A DNA stretch of 64,000 nucleotides from Methylobacterium sp. DB0501 (GTDB lineage: Bacteria; Pseudomonadota; Alphaproteobacteria; Rhizobiales; Beijerinckiaceae): NCBI RefSeq assembly GCF_011043735.1, contig NZ_JAAKGV010000015.1:62001-126000 (forward strand), read 5' to 3'. Positions 27,343 through 36,359 of the stretch are shown here, in pieces (the stretch's first letter is position 1; each line of letters begins with the position of its first letter). The notes beneath the pieces are model-generated. The model worked only from the letters and a program-made list of their open reading frames with translations. It was not told the DNA's origin and searched no databases. The position numbers and the translations under genes are program-made.

Positions 27343-28725
27343 CTACTCGGCCGCCTCGATCCGCGGGTGCTCGTGCTGCTTGCGCTCGCGCTTGACCAGG
27401 TCGGCGGTCAGGAAGGCCACTTCCAGCGCCTGCTCGGCGTTGAGGCGCGGGTCGCAATAGGTGTGGTAGCGGTCGCGCAGGTCCTCGGCCGTCAGCGCCC
27501 GGGCGCCGCCGGTGCACTCGGTGACGTTCTTGCCCGTCATCTCGAGGTGGATGCCGCCGGCATGGGTGCCTTCCGCCTGGTGGATGTCGAAGAAGCCCTG
27601 GATCTCCTTCATCACCCGCTCGAACGGCCGGGTCTTGTAGCCGCTCGCCGTCACGGTGTTGCCGTGCATCGGGTCGCAGGACCACACCACCTTGCGGCCT
27701 TCGCGCTCCACCGCCCGGATCAGGGCGGGGAGGTGGTCGCCGACCTTGTCGGCGCCGAAGCGGCAGATCAGGGTCAGGCGGCCGGCTTCATTCGCCGGGT
27801 TCAGCACGTCCACGAGGCGGATCAGGTCGTCGGCCTTCAACGACGGGCCGCATTTGAGGCCGATCGGGTTCTTGATGCCCCGGGCGAACTCGATATGCGC
27901 GTGGTCGGCCTGGCGGGTGCGGTCGCCGATCCACAGCATGTGGCCCGACGTGGCGTACCAGTCGCCGCTGGTCGAATCGACCCGGGTCAGGGCCTCCTCG
28001 TAGCCGAGCAGCAGGGCCTCGTGGCTGGTGAAGAAATCGGTCTGGCGCACCTCCTGGTGCGTCTCCGGGTTGATGCCGATCGCCCGCATGAAGTCGAGGG
28101 TCTCGGTCATGCGCTGGGCCAGGTCGGCATAGGCCGAGGACTGGGGCGAGTCCTTGACGAAGCCGAGCATCCAGCGATGCGCGTTCTCGAGGTTGGCGTA
28201 GCCGCCGGTCGCGAAGGCGCGCAACAGGTTCAGCGTCGCGGCCGACTGGCGGTAGGCCTCGGTCTGGCGGTTGGGGTTCGGCACCCGCTCGGCTTCCGAG
28301 AAGCCGATGCCGTTGACGATGTCGCCGCGGTAGCTCGGCAGCGCCACGCCGTCGACGGTCTCGACCGGCGAGGAGCGCGGCTTGGCGAACTGCCCGGCGA
28401 TGCGCCCGACCTTCACCACCGGCGAGCTGCCCGCGAAGGTCAGTACCAGCGCCATCTGCAGGAAGACGCGGAAGAAGTCGCGGATGTTGTCGGCGGAATG
28501 CTCGTCGAAGCTCTCGGCGCAGTCGCCGCCCTGGAGCAGGAAGGCCTCGCCGGCCGCGACCTTGGCGAGGTTCTGCTTCAGCTTGCGCGCCTCACCTGCA
28601 AAAACCAGCGGGGGAAAGCTCGCGAGCTGCCGCTCCACCGCCGCCAGGGCCGCGGAATCCGGATAGTCCGGAACCTGCTGGATCGGCAGCCGCCGCCAGC
28701 TCGTGGGGGTCCAACGCTCGCTCAT
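27343..28725 (-). CDS. class II 3-deoxy-7-phosphoheptulonate synthase
   Basis: First enzyme of the shikimate pathway, condensing PEP and erythrose 4-phosphate; plant-type (class II) of 460 residues. ATG at 28725 is preceded by GAGGAGAGGA. Signature blocks: LLQGGDCAESF (Cys metal ligand), KPRSSPVETVDGVALPSYRGD, GHMLWIGDRTRQADHAH, GLKCGPSLKADDL, WSCDPMHGNT and GGIHLEMTG. It is transcribed alone. Confidence 0.95.
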   Translation of the reverse strand: MSERWTPTSWRRLPIQQVPDYPDSAALAAVERQLASFPPLVFAGEARKLKQNLAKVAAGEAFLLQGGDCAESFDEHSADNIRDFFRVFLQMALVLTFAGSSPVVKVGRIAGQFAKPRSSPVETVDGVALPSYRGDIVNGIGFSEAERVPNPNRQTEAYRQSAATLNLLRAFATGGYANLENAHRWMLGFVKDSPQSSAYADLAQRMTETLDFMRAIGINPETHQEVRQTDFFTSHEALLLGYEEALTRVDSTSGDWYATSGHMLWIGDRTRQADHAHIEFARGIKNPIGLKCGPSLKADDLIRLVDVLNPANEAGRLTLICRFGADKVGDHLPALIRAVEREGRKVVWSCDPMHGNTVTASGYKTRPFERVMKEIQGFFDIHQAEGTHAGGIHLEMTGKNVTECTGGARALTAEDLRDRYHTYCDPRLNAEQALEVAFLTADLVKRERKQHEHPRIEAAE

Positions 28726-28865
28726 CGTCCTCTCCTCGCGCACCTCTTCGATAACCGGTCCGGTCGGTCGCGGAAGCCGGGCTTATAGGGGGGTTTGGGC
28801 GATCGCGCGAGAGGGCTTTCCGTGAGATCGGGGGCGACGCGGCGACCCGGTATTAGGGCCGGGTC

Positions 28866-28893
28866 CGTTCGCACTTGGCCGTTCGCACTTGGC
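28866..28893. repeat. 14-bp exact tandem duplication upstream of the cyclase
   Basis: CGTTCGCACTTGGC occurs twice in a row (28866-28879, 28880-28893). It lies in the 393-base gap between the divergent DAHP synthase and cyclase genes. A possible promoter, TTGGCC-16-TACATG, ends at 28917; otherwise no gene was seen in the gap. Confidence 0.85.
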
Positions 28894-29118
28894 CCTGGAC
28901 CGCCCTATCAGTACATGACAGTATTCGCGCCGGATCGGTGCCGCCATGATTGTTTCTGCATCAATCAAGGACTCCGTTGCATGGCCGCGGATTGTTCGCC
29001 CTTCAATCGCGCGAAGCAGGCTGTCGATCGCCCGGAACGGACTGCCGTGAGCGGGCGCATGCGGCTGGCGGCGCCGGATGCCGCCGCGGACCGAATCGCT
29101 CCCAGGGAGGCCGGGACC

Positions 29119-30861
29119 ATGGAGCGGCGCCTCGCCGCCATCCTGGTCGCCGACGTGGTCGGCTACACCCGGCTCAGCGAGATGGCCGAGGAGGAGACTC
29201 ATCGCGGCCTGCGGGCCCTGCACCGCGGCATCATCGATCCCCTGATCGCGGAGAGCGGCGGTCGGATCGTCAAGAACACCGGCGACGGCTTCATCGCCAC
29301 CTTCCCGGAGGCGGAAGCGGCGGCGGATTGCGCGGTCGCCCTGCAGAGCCGCCTCGCCCAGGCGACGGAGGGCGAGCCGGAGGCCTTGCGCCTCACCTTC
29401 CGGATGGGCGTCAACCTCGCCGAGGTCATCGTCGAGGACGGCGACGTGTTCGGCGACGGCGTCAACGTGGCGGCCCGGCTGCAGGCCTATGCCGAGGCCG
29501 GCGACGTGATCGTGTCCGAGGCGGTGTACTCCCGGGCGGGCGCCGGGATCCGGGCACGAGCGACCGATCTCGGGCCGCTCCCGTTGCGCAACCATGCCCA
29601 GCCGGTCCGGGTCTTCGCCCTGCATTGCGGGGAGGCGGCGCGCCCCCGCAGCGGCGAATGCGCGCCCGGCGCCGAGGCGCGGGCGACGATCGCGGTGCTG
29701 CCGTTCCGGACCGGCGCGCCGGATCGCCTCGCCCTCGCGGACGGCTTCACCGACTGGATCGTCCGGGCCCTGTCGTCCCTGCGCCACCTGTTCGTGATCT
29801 CCCGCGGCTCGACCCTGGCCTATCGCCGCCGCCGCATCGACCCGGCGGCCTTCGGCCGCCGCCTGGGCGTGCGCTACATCCTGGACGGCGCGATCCAGCA
29901 CCACGGCGACACCCTGCGGGTCTGCACCGCGCTGATCGAGTGCGGTACCGGCGCGGTCGTCAGCGCCGACCATCACGAGGGCCGCCTCGACGAGGTCTTC
30001 GCCCTTCAGGACGCCATCGCCCTCCGGCTGATCCGCAACCTCGCGCCGCATGTCCACCAGCGCGAGTTGCAGCGGGTCCTGCGCAAGCACCCGGCGAGCC
30101 TGACGAGCTACGACCTGCTGCTCCAGGCCCTCGACCTGCTCCACAAGATGGATCCCGACAACTTCGCCCGGGCCGGGGGATTGCTGCAGCAGGCGATCGC
30201 CCTCGACCCGTCCTACGCGCCGCCCTTCGCCTACGCGGCCTGGTGGCACGTCCTGCGGGTCGGCGAGATGGGCTCGCCCGATCTGGACGGCGACGGGCGG
30301 GCGGCGGCGGAGCGGGCCCGCGCGGCGATCGCCCGGGACGGCGACGATCCCGTGGCGCTCGCGATCTACGGCCACGTCCAGGCCTTCCTGCTGCGCGACT
30401 TCGCGACGGCCCGGCGCTTCCTCGACCGGGCGATCGAGGCCGGCCCGAGCGTCGCCTTCGCCTGGACGATGAGCAGCGCCACCCACGGCTTTACCGGGAA
30501 CGGGCAACTCGCGGTGGCGCATGGCGAGACCGGCCAGCGCCTGGCGCCGAGCGATCCCTACACCTTCTGGCACGAGGGCCTGCTCGCCCAGGCCCATTAC
30601 GTCGCCGGCGACTACGACGCGGCCCTGGCCTGGGGTCTGAGCGCGGTGGCGCGCAACCGCGCCATCCGCTTCACCCTGCGCATCCTCGCCGCGAGCCTCG
30701 CGGCCGCCGGCCGCCTGCCCGAGGCGAGGGTGGCGGGGGGCGAGCTGGTGCGCCTGCAGCCGGATTTCCGGCTCGGAACTTATGCGCCGCGCTGCCCCTT
30801 CGCGGCGCCGATCCTGGCGCGCTGGATCGGCCATCTGCGGGAAGCGGGGCTGCCGGAGTGA
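29119..30861 (+). CDS. class III adenylate cyclase with C-terminal TPR-like domain
   Basis: 580 residues from the ATG at 29119, eight bases after AGGGAGG, starting MERRLAAILVADVVGYTRLS as in many rhizobial cyclases; earlier in-frame starts add unrelated sequence. The cyclase domain has both metal Asp residues (VADVVGY, NTGDGF), the adenine-specific Lys (VKNTGD) and FGDGVNVAARL. The middle region (ATIAVLPFRTG...YILDGAIQHHGDTLRV) matches the AAA-like/TolB-type module of these proteins, and the last about 250 residues form helical TPR-like repeats. A cytoplasmic cAMP source; the signal sensed is unknown. Confidence 0.9.
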   Translation: MERRLAAILVADVVGYTRLSEMAEEETHRGLRALHRGIIDPLIAESGGRIVKNTGDGFIATFPEAEAAADCAVALQSRLAQATEGEPEALRLTFRMGVNLAEVIVEDGDVFGDGVNVAARLQAYAEAGDVIVSEAVYSRAGAGIRARATDLGPLPLRNHAQPVRVFALHCGEAARPRSGECAPGAEARATIAVLPFRTGAPDRLALADGFTDWIVRALSSLRHLFVISRGSTLAYRRRRIDPAAFGRRLGVRYILDGAIQHHGDTLRVCTALIECGTGAVVSADHHEGRLDEVFALQDAIALRLIRNLAPHVHQRELQRVLRKHPASLTSYDLLLQALDLLHKMDPDNFARAGGLLQQAIALDPSYAPPFAYAAWWHVLRVGEMGSPDLDGDGRAAAERARAAIARDGDDPVALAIYGHVQAFLLRDFATARRFLDRAIEAGPSVAFAWTMSSATHGFTGNGQLAVAHGETGQRLAPSDPYTFWHEGLLAQAHYVAGDYDAALAWGLSAVARNRAIRFTLRILAASLAAAGRLPEARVAGGELVRLQPDFRLGTYAPRCPFAAPILARWIGHLREAGLPE

Positions 30862-30973
30862 AGAAGGGACGCCGGCAGAAGGACCGCCCGCAGGCGGACC
30901 GCGCGCGAGACATCGGGATCCGGCGATCGCAACCGCCATCGCCGGGCCGCAGGCAGGCCGGGGGAGGGACGCG

Positions 30974-32017
30974 ATGACCGGCAATACGGGCAATACCGGG
31001 AACACGGGCAACACCGGAAATACCGGGAACACGGGGAATGCCGGCATCGCCGGCGACGAGGGCGGCTGGTTCGTGCCGGGCCGGGCCGACTTCCCGTTCT
31101 CCCTCGAGGTGACGCGGGACGGCACCGAGATCGGCGACTTGCGGCGGCCGGTCTTCGTCCGCGACGAGACCGGCCCCGGGGAGACGCGGAGGCGGATCGC
31201 GTTCCGCGGCAGCAATGCGCCGACCGGCCGCTCCCTGGCCTTCGAGGACCGGAACTGGACCGGCCGCTGGTACGCCTACCGGGTGCTGCGCGAGTTCGCC
31301 GCCGTGTCCTGGGACGACGGCGTCGACGACGGGCTGGCGGAGATCCTGCTCGCGCTGAACGACCGGACGGGGGACCCCGCCCGCGGGAGGACCGCCCAGG
31401 AGATCGAGATCGACGAGCTCCTGGTGCTGGCGCGGGACGAGCGCGCCTCGGCGATGGGCGAGATCCTCGCCCAGGACGTCGAGTTCATCACCGCCTTCAT
31501 GGAGGCCCTGTCGATGACGCCCGGCTCGCACCCGCGCACCTACCGGGTGCTGCACGCCGCGAGCCTCGTCGGCTCCTTCGCGGCCCTGCGCTTCAAGGAG
31601 GCGTTCGACCGGCCGCGGCCCTCCTTCCTCTGCCCGGCCCTGCTGCCGCCGGTGCCGGTGCCCGGGCACTCGTCCTTCCCGAGCGGGCACGCCACCCAGT
31701 CGTGGCTGATGGCGCGCTGCATCGCCGCTGCCTTGCGCCTCTCGGGCCTGCCCCATGCGGAGCGCCGGCCGGTCGTCGAGACCCTGAAGGCGCTCGCCCG
31801 GCGCGTCGCCCGCAACCGCGAGATCGCCGGGCTGCATTACCGCTCCGATTCCGTAGCCGGCCGCCGCGTCGCCGATGCGGCCTTCGAGACGCTGTCGCGC
31901 CATTCGGGCAGCGGCCTGCGACGGACGGACTACGCCCTGCCGTCGTTCGGCGACGCCGTCATCGCGGCCGCCCGGGAACTCAACCCGGACCTGGCCGTGC
32001 CGGCGGATGCGCGGTGA
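30974..32017 (+). CDS. soluble PAP2-superfamily phosphatase / vanadium haloperoxidase-like protein
   Basis: 347 residues. The three PAP2 signatures are present: KEAFDRPRP (K-x6-RP), PSGH, and REIAGLHYRSD (R-x5-H-x3-D). There is no signal peptide or membrane helix, which fits the soluble haloperoxidase/acid phosphatase branch more than lipid phosphatases. The N-terminus carries seven Thr-Gly-Asn triplets (residues 2-22) encoded by a 9-bp-type repeat. It lies between a cyclase and a G1 peptidase on the same strand. Substrate unknown. Confidence 0.8.
   Translation: MTGNTGNTGNTGNTGNTGNTGNAGIAGDEGGWFVPGRADFPFSLEVTRDGTEIGDLRRPVFVRDETGPGETRRRIAFRGSNAPTGRSLAFEDRNWTGRWYAYRVLREFAAVSWDDGVDDGLAEILLALNDRTGDPARGRTAQEIEIDELLVLARDERASAMGEILAQDVEFITAFMEALSMTPGSHPRTYRVLHAASLVGSFAALRFKEAFDRPRPSFLCPALLPPVPVPGHSSFPSGHATQSWLMARCIAAALRLSGLPHAERRPVVETLKALARRVARNREIAGLHYRSDSVAGRRVADAAFETLSRHSGSGLRRTDYALPSFGDAVIAAARELNPDLAVPADAR
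30977..31039. repeat. nine-base tandem repeat encoding (Thr-Gly-Asn)7
   Basis: Seven consecutive ACS-GGN-AAY units at the 5' end of the PAP2 gene. Wobble positions vary, so the repeat is kept at protein level rather than being a fresh slippage product. Confidence 0.9.
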
Positions 32018-32035
32018 GCCGGGGAGGCCCAGACG

Positions 32036-33052
32036 ATGACCCGCGACCCCGAAGCCGGCCCCTCCCGGCTCACGATCACGCCGCTGCCGCGGCCCGAGGA
32101 CGGATTCGACCCGGCCGCAGCCGGTCCCGACCTCCTCGAGCGGTACGGCCTGCCCGCCCCGCGCGCCGAGGACGGCCCGGCGGCCACCGCCTTCCGCCGC
32201 GCCTTCCTGGCCCCGCCACCGGACCGGCCGCTGCGCTTCGCCTGCGCCGAGGCCGGATCGGAAGCCGGGCCGGGGACCTTGCGCGCCACGACGACCGCGC
32301 GGCGCGGCGCGGTGCGGGGCAGCGCGAACTGGTCGGGAGGCTCGCTCACCGCGCTCGGCGGACGCAGCCTCGTCGGCGTGATGGCGCGCTGGCGGGTGCC
32401 GGCGGTCGCGCCCCCGCCCGGCGGGACGGGCGGACCGGCCCGGACCTCGACCTGGATCGGCCTCGACGGCCAGGGATCCTACCGCAATGCCAGCCTGCCG
32501 CAGATCGGCACGCTGCAGGCCCGGGACGGCGCGGGCGAGCGTTACGAGACCTGGGTGCAGTGGTGGACGCGCGAGGCGCCGACGGCCCCCCTGACCCTCG
32601 GGCTCGCCGTGGCGCCGGGCGACGAGGTGAGCGCGATTCTGACGGTCCTCGACCCCGCCACCGTGCGGTTCAACCTGAAGAACGAGACCACCGGCACGAT
32701 GCTCCAGGCCTTCGACGTCGCGGCCCCGGGCGGCCGGCACGTCTCGGGCGCCACCGCCGAATGGATCCTGGAGCGCCCGAGCCCCCTCGGCAGCGACGGC
32801 TGGCACCCGTACCCGCTCGCCGCCTACGGGTCGTTCCGCTTCACCGCCTGCCTGGCGCAGTCCCGCGCCCCCGGCGGGACGGCCCTGACCGAGCACGACC
32901 TCGCCCGGGCGAGCCTGATCCGCATGACCGCGCTGGAGGCGGCCCCCGGCCATGTTCGCGCCCGCACGATCTCGTCCCCGGCGCGGGTGCCGGGGGATCG
33001 GCGGGCGCTGGCGCTGACCGACGGGGCTACCCCACCGCCACCGGCCGCTTGA
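32036..33052 (+). CDS. G1-family (glutamic) endopeptidase homolog
   Basis: 338 residues. The C-terminal 230 resemble eqolisins, acid-active peptidases using a Gln/Glu pair: SANWSGG at 96-102, WIGLDGQGS...LPQIGT with candidate catalytic Gln 156, YETWVQWW at 170-177, and ATAEWILERP with candidate catalytic Glu 242. The N-terminal 90 residues are Pro/Ala-rich and could be a propeptide; no classical signal peptide is visible. ATG is preceded by GGGGAGG. The 3' end overlaps the convergent gor gene by 26 bases. Confidence 0.75.
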   Translation: MTRDPEAGPSRLTITPLPRPEDGFDPAAAGPDLLERYGLPAPRAEDGPAATAFRRAFLAPPPDRPLRFACAEAGSEAGPGTLRATTTARRGAVRGSANWSGGSLTALGGRSLVGVMARWRVPAVAPPPGGTGGPARTSTWIGLDGQGSYRNASLPQIGTLQARDGAGERYETWVQWWTREAPTAPLTLGLAVAPGDEVSAILTVLDPATVRFNLKNETTGTMLQAFDVAAPGGRHVSGATAEWILERPSPLGSDGWHPYPLAAYGSFRFTACLAQSRAPGGTALTEHDLARASLIRMTALEAAPGHVRARTISSPARVPGDRRALALTDGATPPPPAA

Positions 33053-34424
33053 CCACCGAGGGCGTGCGCATCGTCACCAGTTCCTCGCCCGCAGTCGGGT
33101 GGACCGCGACGGTGCGGTCGAAATCGGCCTTCTTGGCGCCCATCGTCACGGCGATGCCGACGGCCTGGATGATCTCGCCGGCATCGTGGCCGAGCACGTG
33201 GACGCCGACCACCCGGTCGGTCGCCCGCTCGACGATCACCTTCATGAGGATCCGCTCGTCGCGTCCCGACAGGGTCGCCTTCATCGGCCGGAAGCGGGCC
33301 TCGTAGACGTCGATCTCGCCGCAGAGGCGCCGCGCCACCTCCTCGCCGTGGCCGACGACGCCGATCTCGGGCGTCGAGAACACCGCCGTCGGGATCAGGT
33401 CGTGGTCGACCGCCCAGGGCTTGTCCCCGAACACCGTGTCGGCGAAGGCGTGGCCCTCGCGGATCGCGATCGGCGTGAGGGCGGCGCGGTTGGTCACGTC
33501 GCCGACGGCGTAGATCGAGGGTGCGGCGGTCTGCGAGAAGCGGTCGACGGGGATCGCCCCGACGGCGTCGAGGGTGATGCCGGCCGTCTCCAGCCCGAGG
33601 CCGGCGACGTTCGGGCGCCGCCCGGTCGCGACCAGCACCTGGTCGACCAGGATCTCGCTGCCGTCGTTCAGCGTGGCGCAGATGCCGCCGTCGCGCCGGT
33701 CGAGGCGGTGCACGGTGGCGTTCAGGCGCAGGTCCATGCGCTTGGCATAGGCCTCGCCGAGCGCCTGGCGGATCTCGCCGTCGAAGCCGCGCAGCAGCCG
33801 GTCGCCGCGGTGGAGCAGGGTGGTCCGGGTGCCCAAGCCCGCGAACACGCCCGCGAACTCGACCGCGATATAGCCGCCGCCGACGACCAGGATCCGCTCG
33901 GGCTGGGTCTCCAGCTCGAACACCTCGTTCGACGTGATGGCGAGCTCGGCGCCGGGGATCAGCGGCTCCTTGACCGGATGGGCGCCGACCGCGACCAGGA
34001 TGCGCCGGGCGCGCACGCGCGTGCCCGAGCGCACCAGGCGGACGGTGTGGGGGCCCTCGATCACCGCCCGGTCGGCCACCACCTCGACGCCGGCCCGCAT
34101 CAGGTTGGTGGCGTAGATGCCCTCGAGCCGGGTCACCTCGGCGTCGCGCCGGGCCTTCAGCGCCGCCCAGTCGAAGCGCGGGGTGCCGACCTCCCAGCCG
34201 AAGCCGGCGGCGTCCTCGAACTCGTCGCTGAAGCGGCCGGCATAGACCATCAGCTTCTTCGGCACGCAGCCGCGGATCACGCAGGTGCCGCCGACGCGGT
34301 ACTCCTCGGCGAGCTGCACCCGCGCGCCGTAGCCGGCGGCGATGCGGGCCGCCCGCACCCCGCCGGAGCCGCCGCCGATCACGAACAGATCGACGTCGAA
34401 GGACTCGTGCTGGGTCTCGGTCAT
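33027..34424 (-). CDS. gor: glutathione-disulfide reductase
   Basis: NADPH-dependent flavoprotein reducing glutathione disulfide, 465 residues. FAD loop VIGGGSGGVRAARIA at the N-terminus, redox-active Cys pair C48-VIRG-C53, NADPH fold VVGGGYIAVEFAG, and the C-terminal dimer motif AVHPTAGEELVTMR with the catalytic His. ATG at 34424 was chosen by homology; the open frame extends upstream. In many rhizobia gor directly follows DUF2059; here another gene intervenes. Confidence 0.95.
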   Translation of the reverse strand: MTETQHESFDVDLFVIGGGSGGVRAARIAAGYGARVQLAEEYRVGGTCVIRGCVPKKLMVYAGRFSDEFEDAAGFGWEVGTPRFDWAALKARRDAEVTRLEGIYATNLMRAGVEVVADRAVIEGPHTVRLVRSGTRVRARRILVAVGAHPVKEPLIPGAELAITSNEVFELETQPERILVVGGGYIAVEFAGVFAGLGTRTTLLHRGDRLLRGFDGEIRQALGEAYAKRMDLRLNATVHRLDRRDGGICATLNDGSEILVDQVLVATGRRPNVAGLGLETAGITLDAVGAIPVDRFSQTAAPSIYAVGDVTNRAALTPIAIREGHAFADTVFGDKPWAVDHDLIPTAVFSTPEIGVVGHGEEVARRLCGEIDVYEARFRPMKATLSGRDERILMKVIVERATDRVVGVHVLGHDAGEIIQAVGIAVTMGAKKADFDRTVAVHPTAGEELVTMRTPSVVKRPVAVG

Positions 34425-34443
34425 GGCACTCACCGTCCGCAAG

Positions 34444-35760
34444 TTAGGGCTTCTCTCTGACAGGCGCGTCCGACAACGCAAGAGTGCTCGGCACAGCAGG
34501 AGTGCCAGTGCCCGGCACCGCAAGGGTGCCGGGCAGGGCAGGAGTGCTCGACAAGGCCAGGGAGCGAAGCCAGGCGATTCCTGCGCCGACGCCGGCGGTC
34601 CACCAGGCCTGCCACGCGCCGTGCTCGACGAAGGCGACGATTCCGGCCGCCGCGAGCAGCGCCAGGGCGGTGCTCCGGGCGAGCGCCGGCCAGGCGCCCA
34701 GCGCCCGCAGGGTCAGGACCAGGACGAGCGCCGCGAGCCCGGCCCCGACGATTCCGAGCTCGGCCCAGACCTGCAGGAAGGTGTTGTGCGGGTGCCCGAC
34801 CGCCAGCATGACGCGCAGGTCGGGTTCGAGCGCCTCGGCCACCGGCACCTCCTGGAAGCGCCCGCCGGTTCCGTAGCCGGCGCCGCGCCAGGGATCCGCC
34901 GCCACCGCGGCGCCGAAGCTGCGGGCGATGGCGACCCGGGCCCGGGTGCTGCTGGCGGCCAGCCGCTGATGCAGGGCATCCGGCATGGCGCGGGCGAGCA
35001 GGTCGCCCTCCACCGGCGCGAGGACGAGGGCGCCGAGCAGCGCGGCGCCGACGACGCCGATCCCGGCCCGGGCCGGCAGGAGGCGCACGAGACCGAAGGT
35101 GAAGGCGCCGGTGGCGAGCCCCAGCACGGTCGCGCCGCTGACCGAGCGCCAGGCCGCGACCGCCATGACCACGACCGCGAGCGCGGCGAGGCCGCGCCGC
35201 CCGCCGGCGGCGAGGCACGCCGCCAGCGGGAACACCGTCAGCATCATGACGAGGAGCGGCCGGTTGAACGCGAAGGCGGCGACGCGCTGGCCGAGGGCCT
35301 CGCGGATCACCAGGCCGGAGGCGAGGTCCGCCACCACGTAGGCGCAGGTCGCGACCAGGATCCAGGCCGCGGGCCCGGCCACCGCGGCGAGGTAGGGCGG
35401 CGCCAGCCGCGCCACCAGGTAGGCGCCGAGGAGCGCCGGCAGGAACTCGGAGAGCGTGCGCAGCGACAGGCCGGGCAGGGGGCTCCAGGCGAGGCTCGCA
35501 CCGCACCAGGCCAGGAAGGCCAGGGCGGCGAGGCCGAGCGGTGTGACCAGCGGCGCGAGGAGGAGTGCCCGCAAGGGGCGGCCCGCGGCGACCGCGCCGG
35601 AGACCAGCAGGAGCCCGGCGAGGCCGACGACGACCGGGCTCGACCGGTTCGCCGCCGCCATGCAGGCCGGCAGGGCCGCGACCACGACGGCGCCGAGCCG
35701 GTCGAGCGTCGCGGCCCGGTCCGCGCCGCGACGGGGCCTGTCGACCGTCGAGACGGTCAC
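34444..35760 (-). CDS. O-antigen ligase/polymerase (Wzy_C/WaaL) family protein
   Basis: 438 residues, about 10-11 hydrophobic helices and one periplasmic loop carrying the Wzy_C-type motif GHPHNTFLQVWAELGIVGAG near residue 335. This family joins or polymerises O-polysaccharide or other glycans on the periplasmic face. GTG start overlaps the DUF2059 stop (GTGA). No other polysaccharide genes are nearby, so the glycan is unknown. The hydrophilic C-terminal tail is built from a degenerate STPALPGTLAVPGT-like repeat encoded by a DNA tandem repeat. Confidence 0.82.
   Translation of the reverse strand: MTVSTVDRPRRGADRAATLDRLGAVVVAALPACMAAANRSSPVVVGLAGLLLVSGAVAAGRPLRALLLAPLVTPLGLAALAFLAWCGASLAWSPLPGLSLRTLSEFLPALLGAYLVARLAPPYLAAVAGPAAWILVATCAYVVADLASGLVIREALGQRVAAFAFNRPLLVMMLTVFPLAACLAAGGRRGLAALAVVVMAVAAWRSVSGATVLGLATGAFTFGLVRLLPARAGIGVVGAALLGALVLAPVEGDLLARAMPDALHQRLAASSTRARVAIARSFGAAVAADPWRGAGYGTGGRFQEVPVAEALEPDLRVMLAVGHPHNTFLQVWAELGIVGAGLAALVLVLTLRALGAWPALARSTALALLAAAGIVAFVEHGAWQAWWTAGVGAGIAWLRSLALSSTPALPGTLAVPGTGTPAVPSTLALSDAPVREKP
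34480..34557. repeat. degenerate 18/24-bp tandem repeats encoding the C-terminal tail
   Basis: Units at 34480-34497, 34498-34521, 34522-34539 and 34540-34557 share A(A/G)G(A/G)GTGC...GC. They encode the Pro/Thr/Ala-rich end of the O-antigen-ligase-like protein. Confidence 0.6.
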
Positions 35761-36299
35761 TGCAGCTGGTGGCCGCGCTTGCCCATCTCAGCCCGGACCC
35801 GGACCATCATGTATTCCGAGACCTCCTGGGTCCAGGTCTGCATCGCCTGCACCATGTCGTCGAGCACCTGGGGCTGGGTCTCGACGTAGCGCTTGCCCGA
35901 GGGCGAGCGGAAGAAGGTGGCGATGTCGCGCAGTTCCGCCTCGGTCAGCTTGTTGGCGTAGATGCGCGAGGCGATGTCGATGATGCGCTGCTTCTGCAGC
36001 TCGAGCTCGGGCTGCATCTTCTCGAGGACCTCGTTGAGGTCCTTGGTCAGCTCGGGCCGGGTGACCGCCGCTTGCTTGATCTGCTCGCCGAAGGCCGGGA
36101 GGATCGAGTCGAAGGAGCGCGCGATGCCGGAGGAGAGCATCACCTCCTTGGCGAGCGCGAGGTGGCTCGGGGTGATCGCCGCCTGCTGCGGTGCGGCCGG
36201 GGCGGCGGGAGATGCGGGCTTCGTCTGGGCGAGAGCGGGGCTCGCCAGGGTCGCGGCGAGGAGGCCCGCCAGCAGGGCACGCGAACGGCGCGGGGACAT
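35757..36299 (-). CDS. DUF2059 domain protein, secreted
   Basis: 180 residues with a signal peptide ending SPALAQ near residue 25, then a Pro/Ala linker and a helical DUF2059 domain (LAKEVMLSSGIARSFDSILP, NKLTEAELRDIATFFRSPSGKRYV). Predicted periplasmic; function unknown. It sits next to rpiA, an arrangement conserved in Rhizobiales. It overlaps the next gene by four bases. Confidence 0.88.
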   Translation of the reverse strand: MSPRRSRALLAGLLAATLASPALAQTKPASPAAPAAPQQAAITPSHLALAKEVMLSSGIARSFDSILPAFGEQIKQAAVTRPELTKDLNEVLEKMQPELELQKQRIIDIASRIYANKLTEAELRDIATFFRSPSGKRYVETQPQVLDDMVQAMQTWTQEVSEYMMVRVRAEMGKRGHQLQ

Positions 36300-36359
36300 C
36301 GGTTTGCTCCGAGGAAAGCGGCGCCCGCGCGGGGCGGCCGTGACGAGGAAGGAGGGGCC

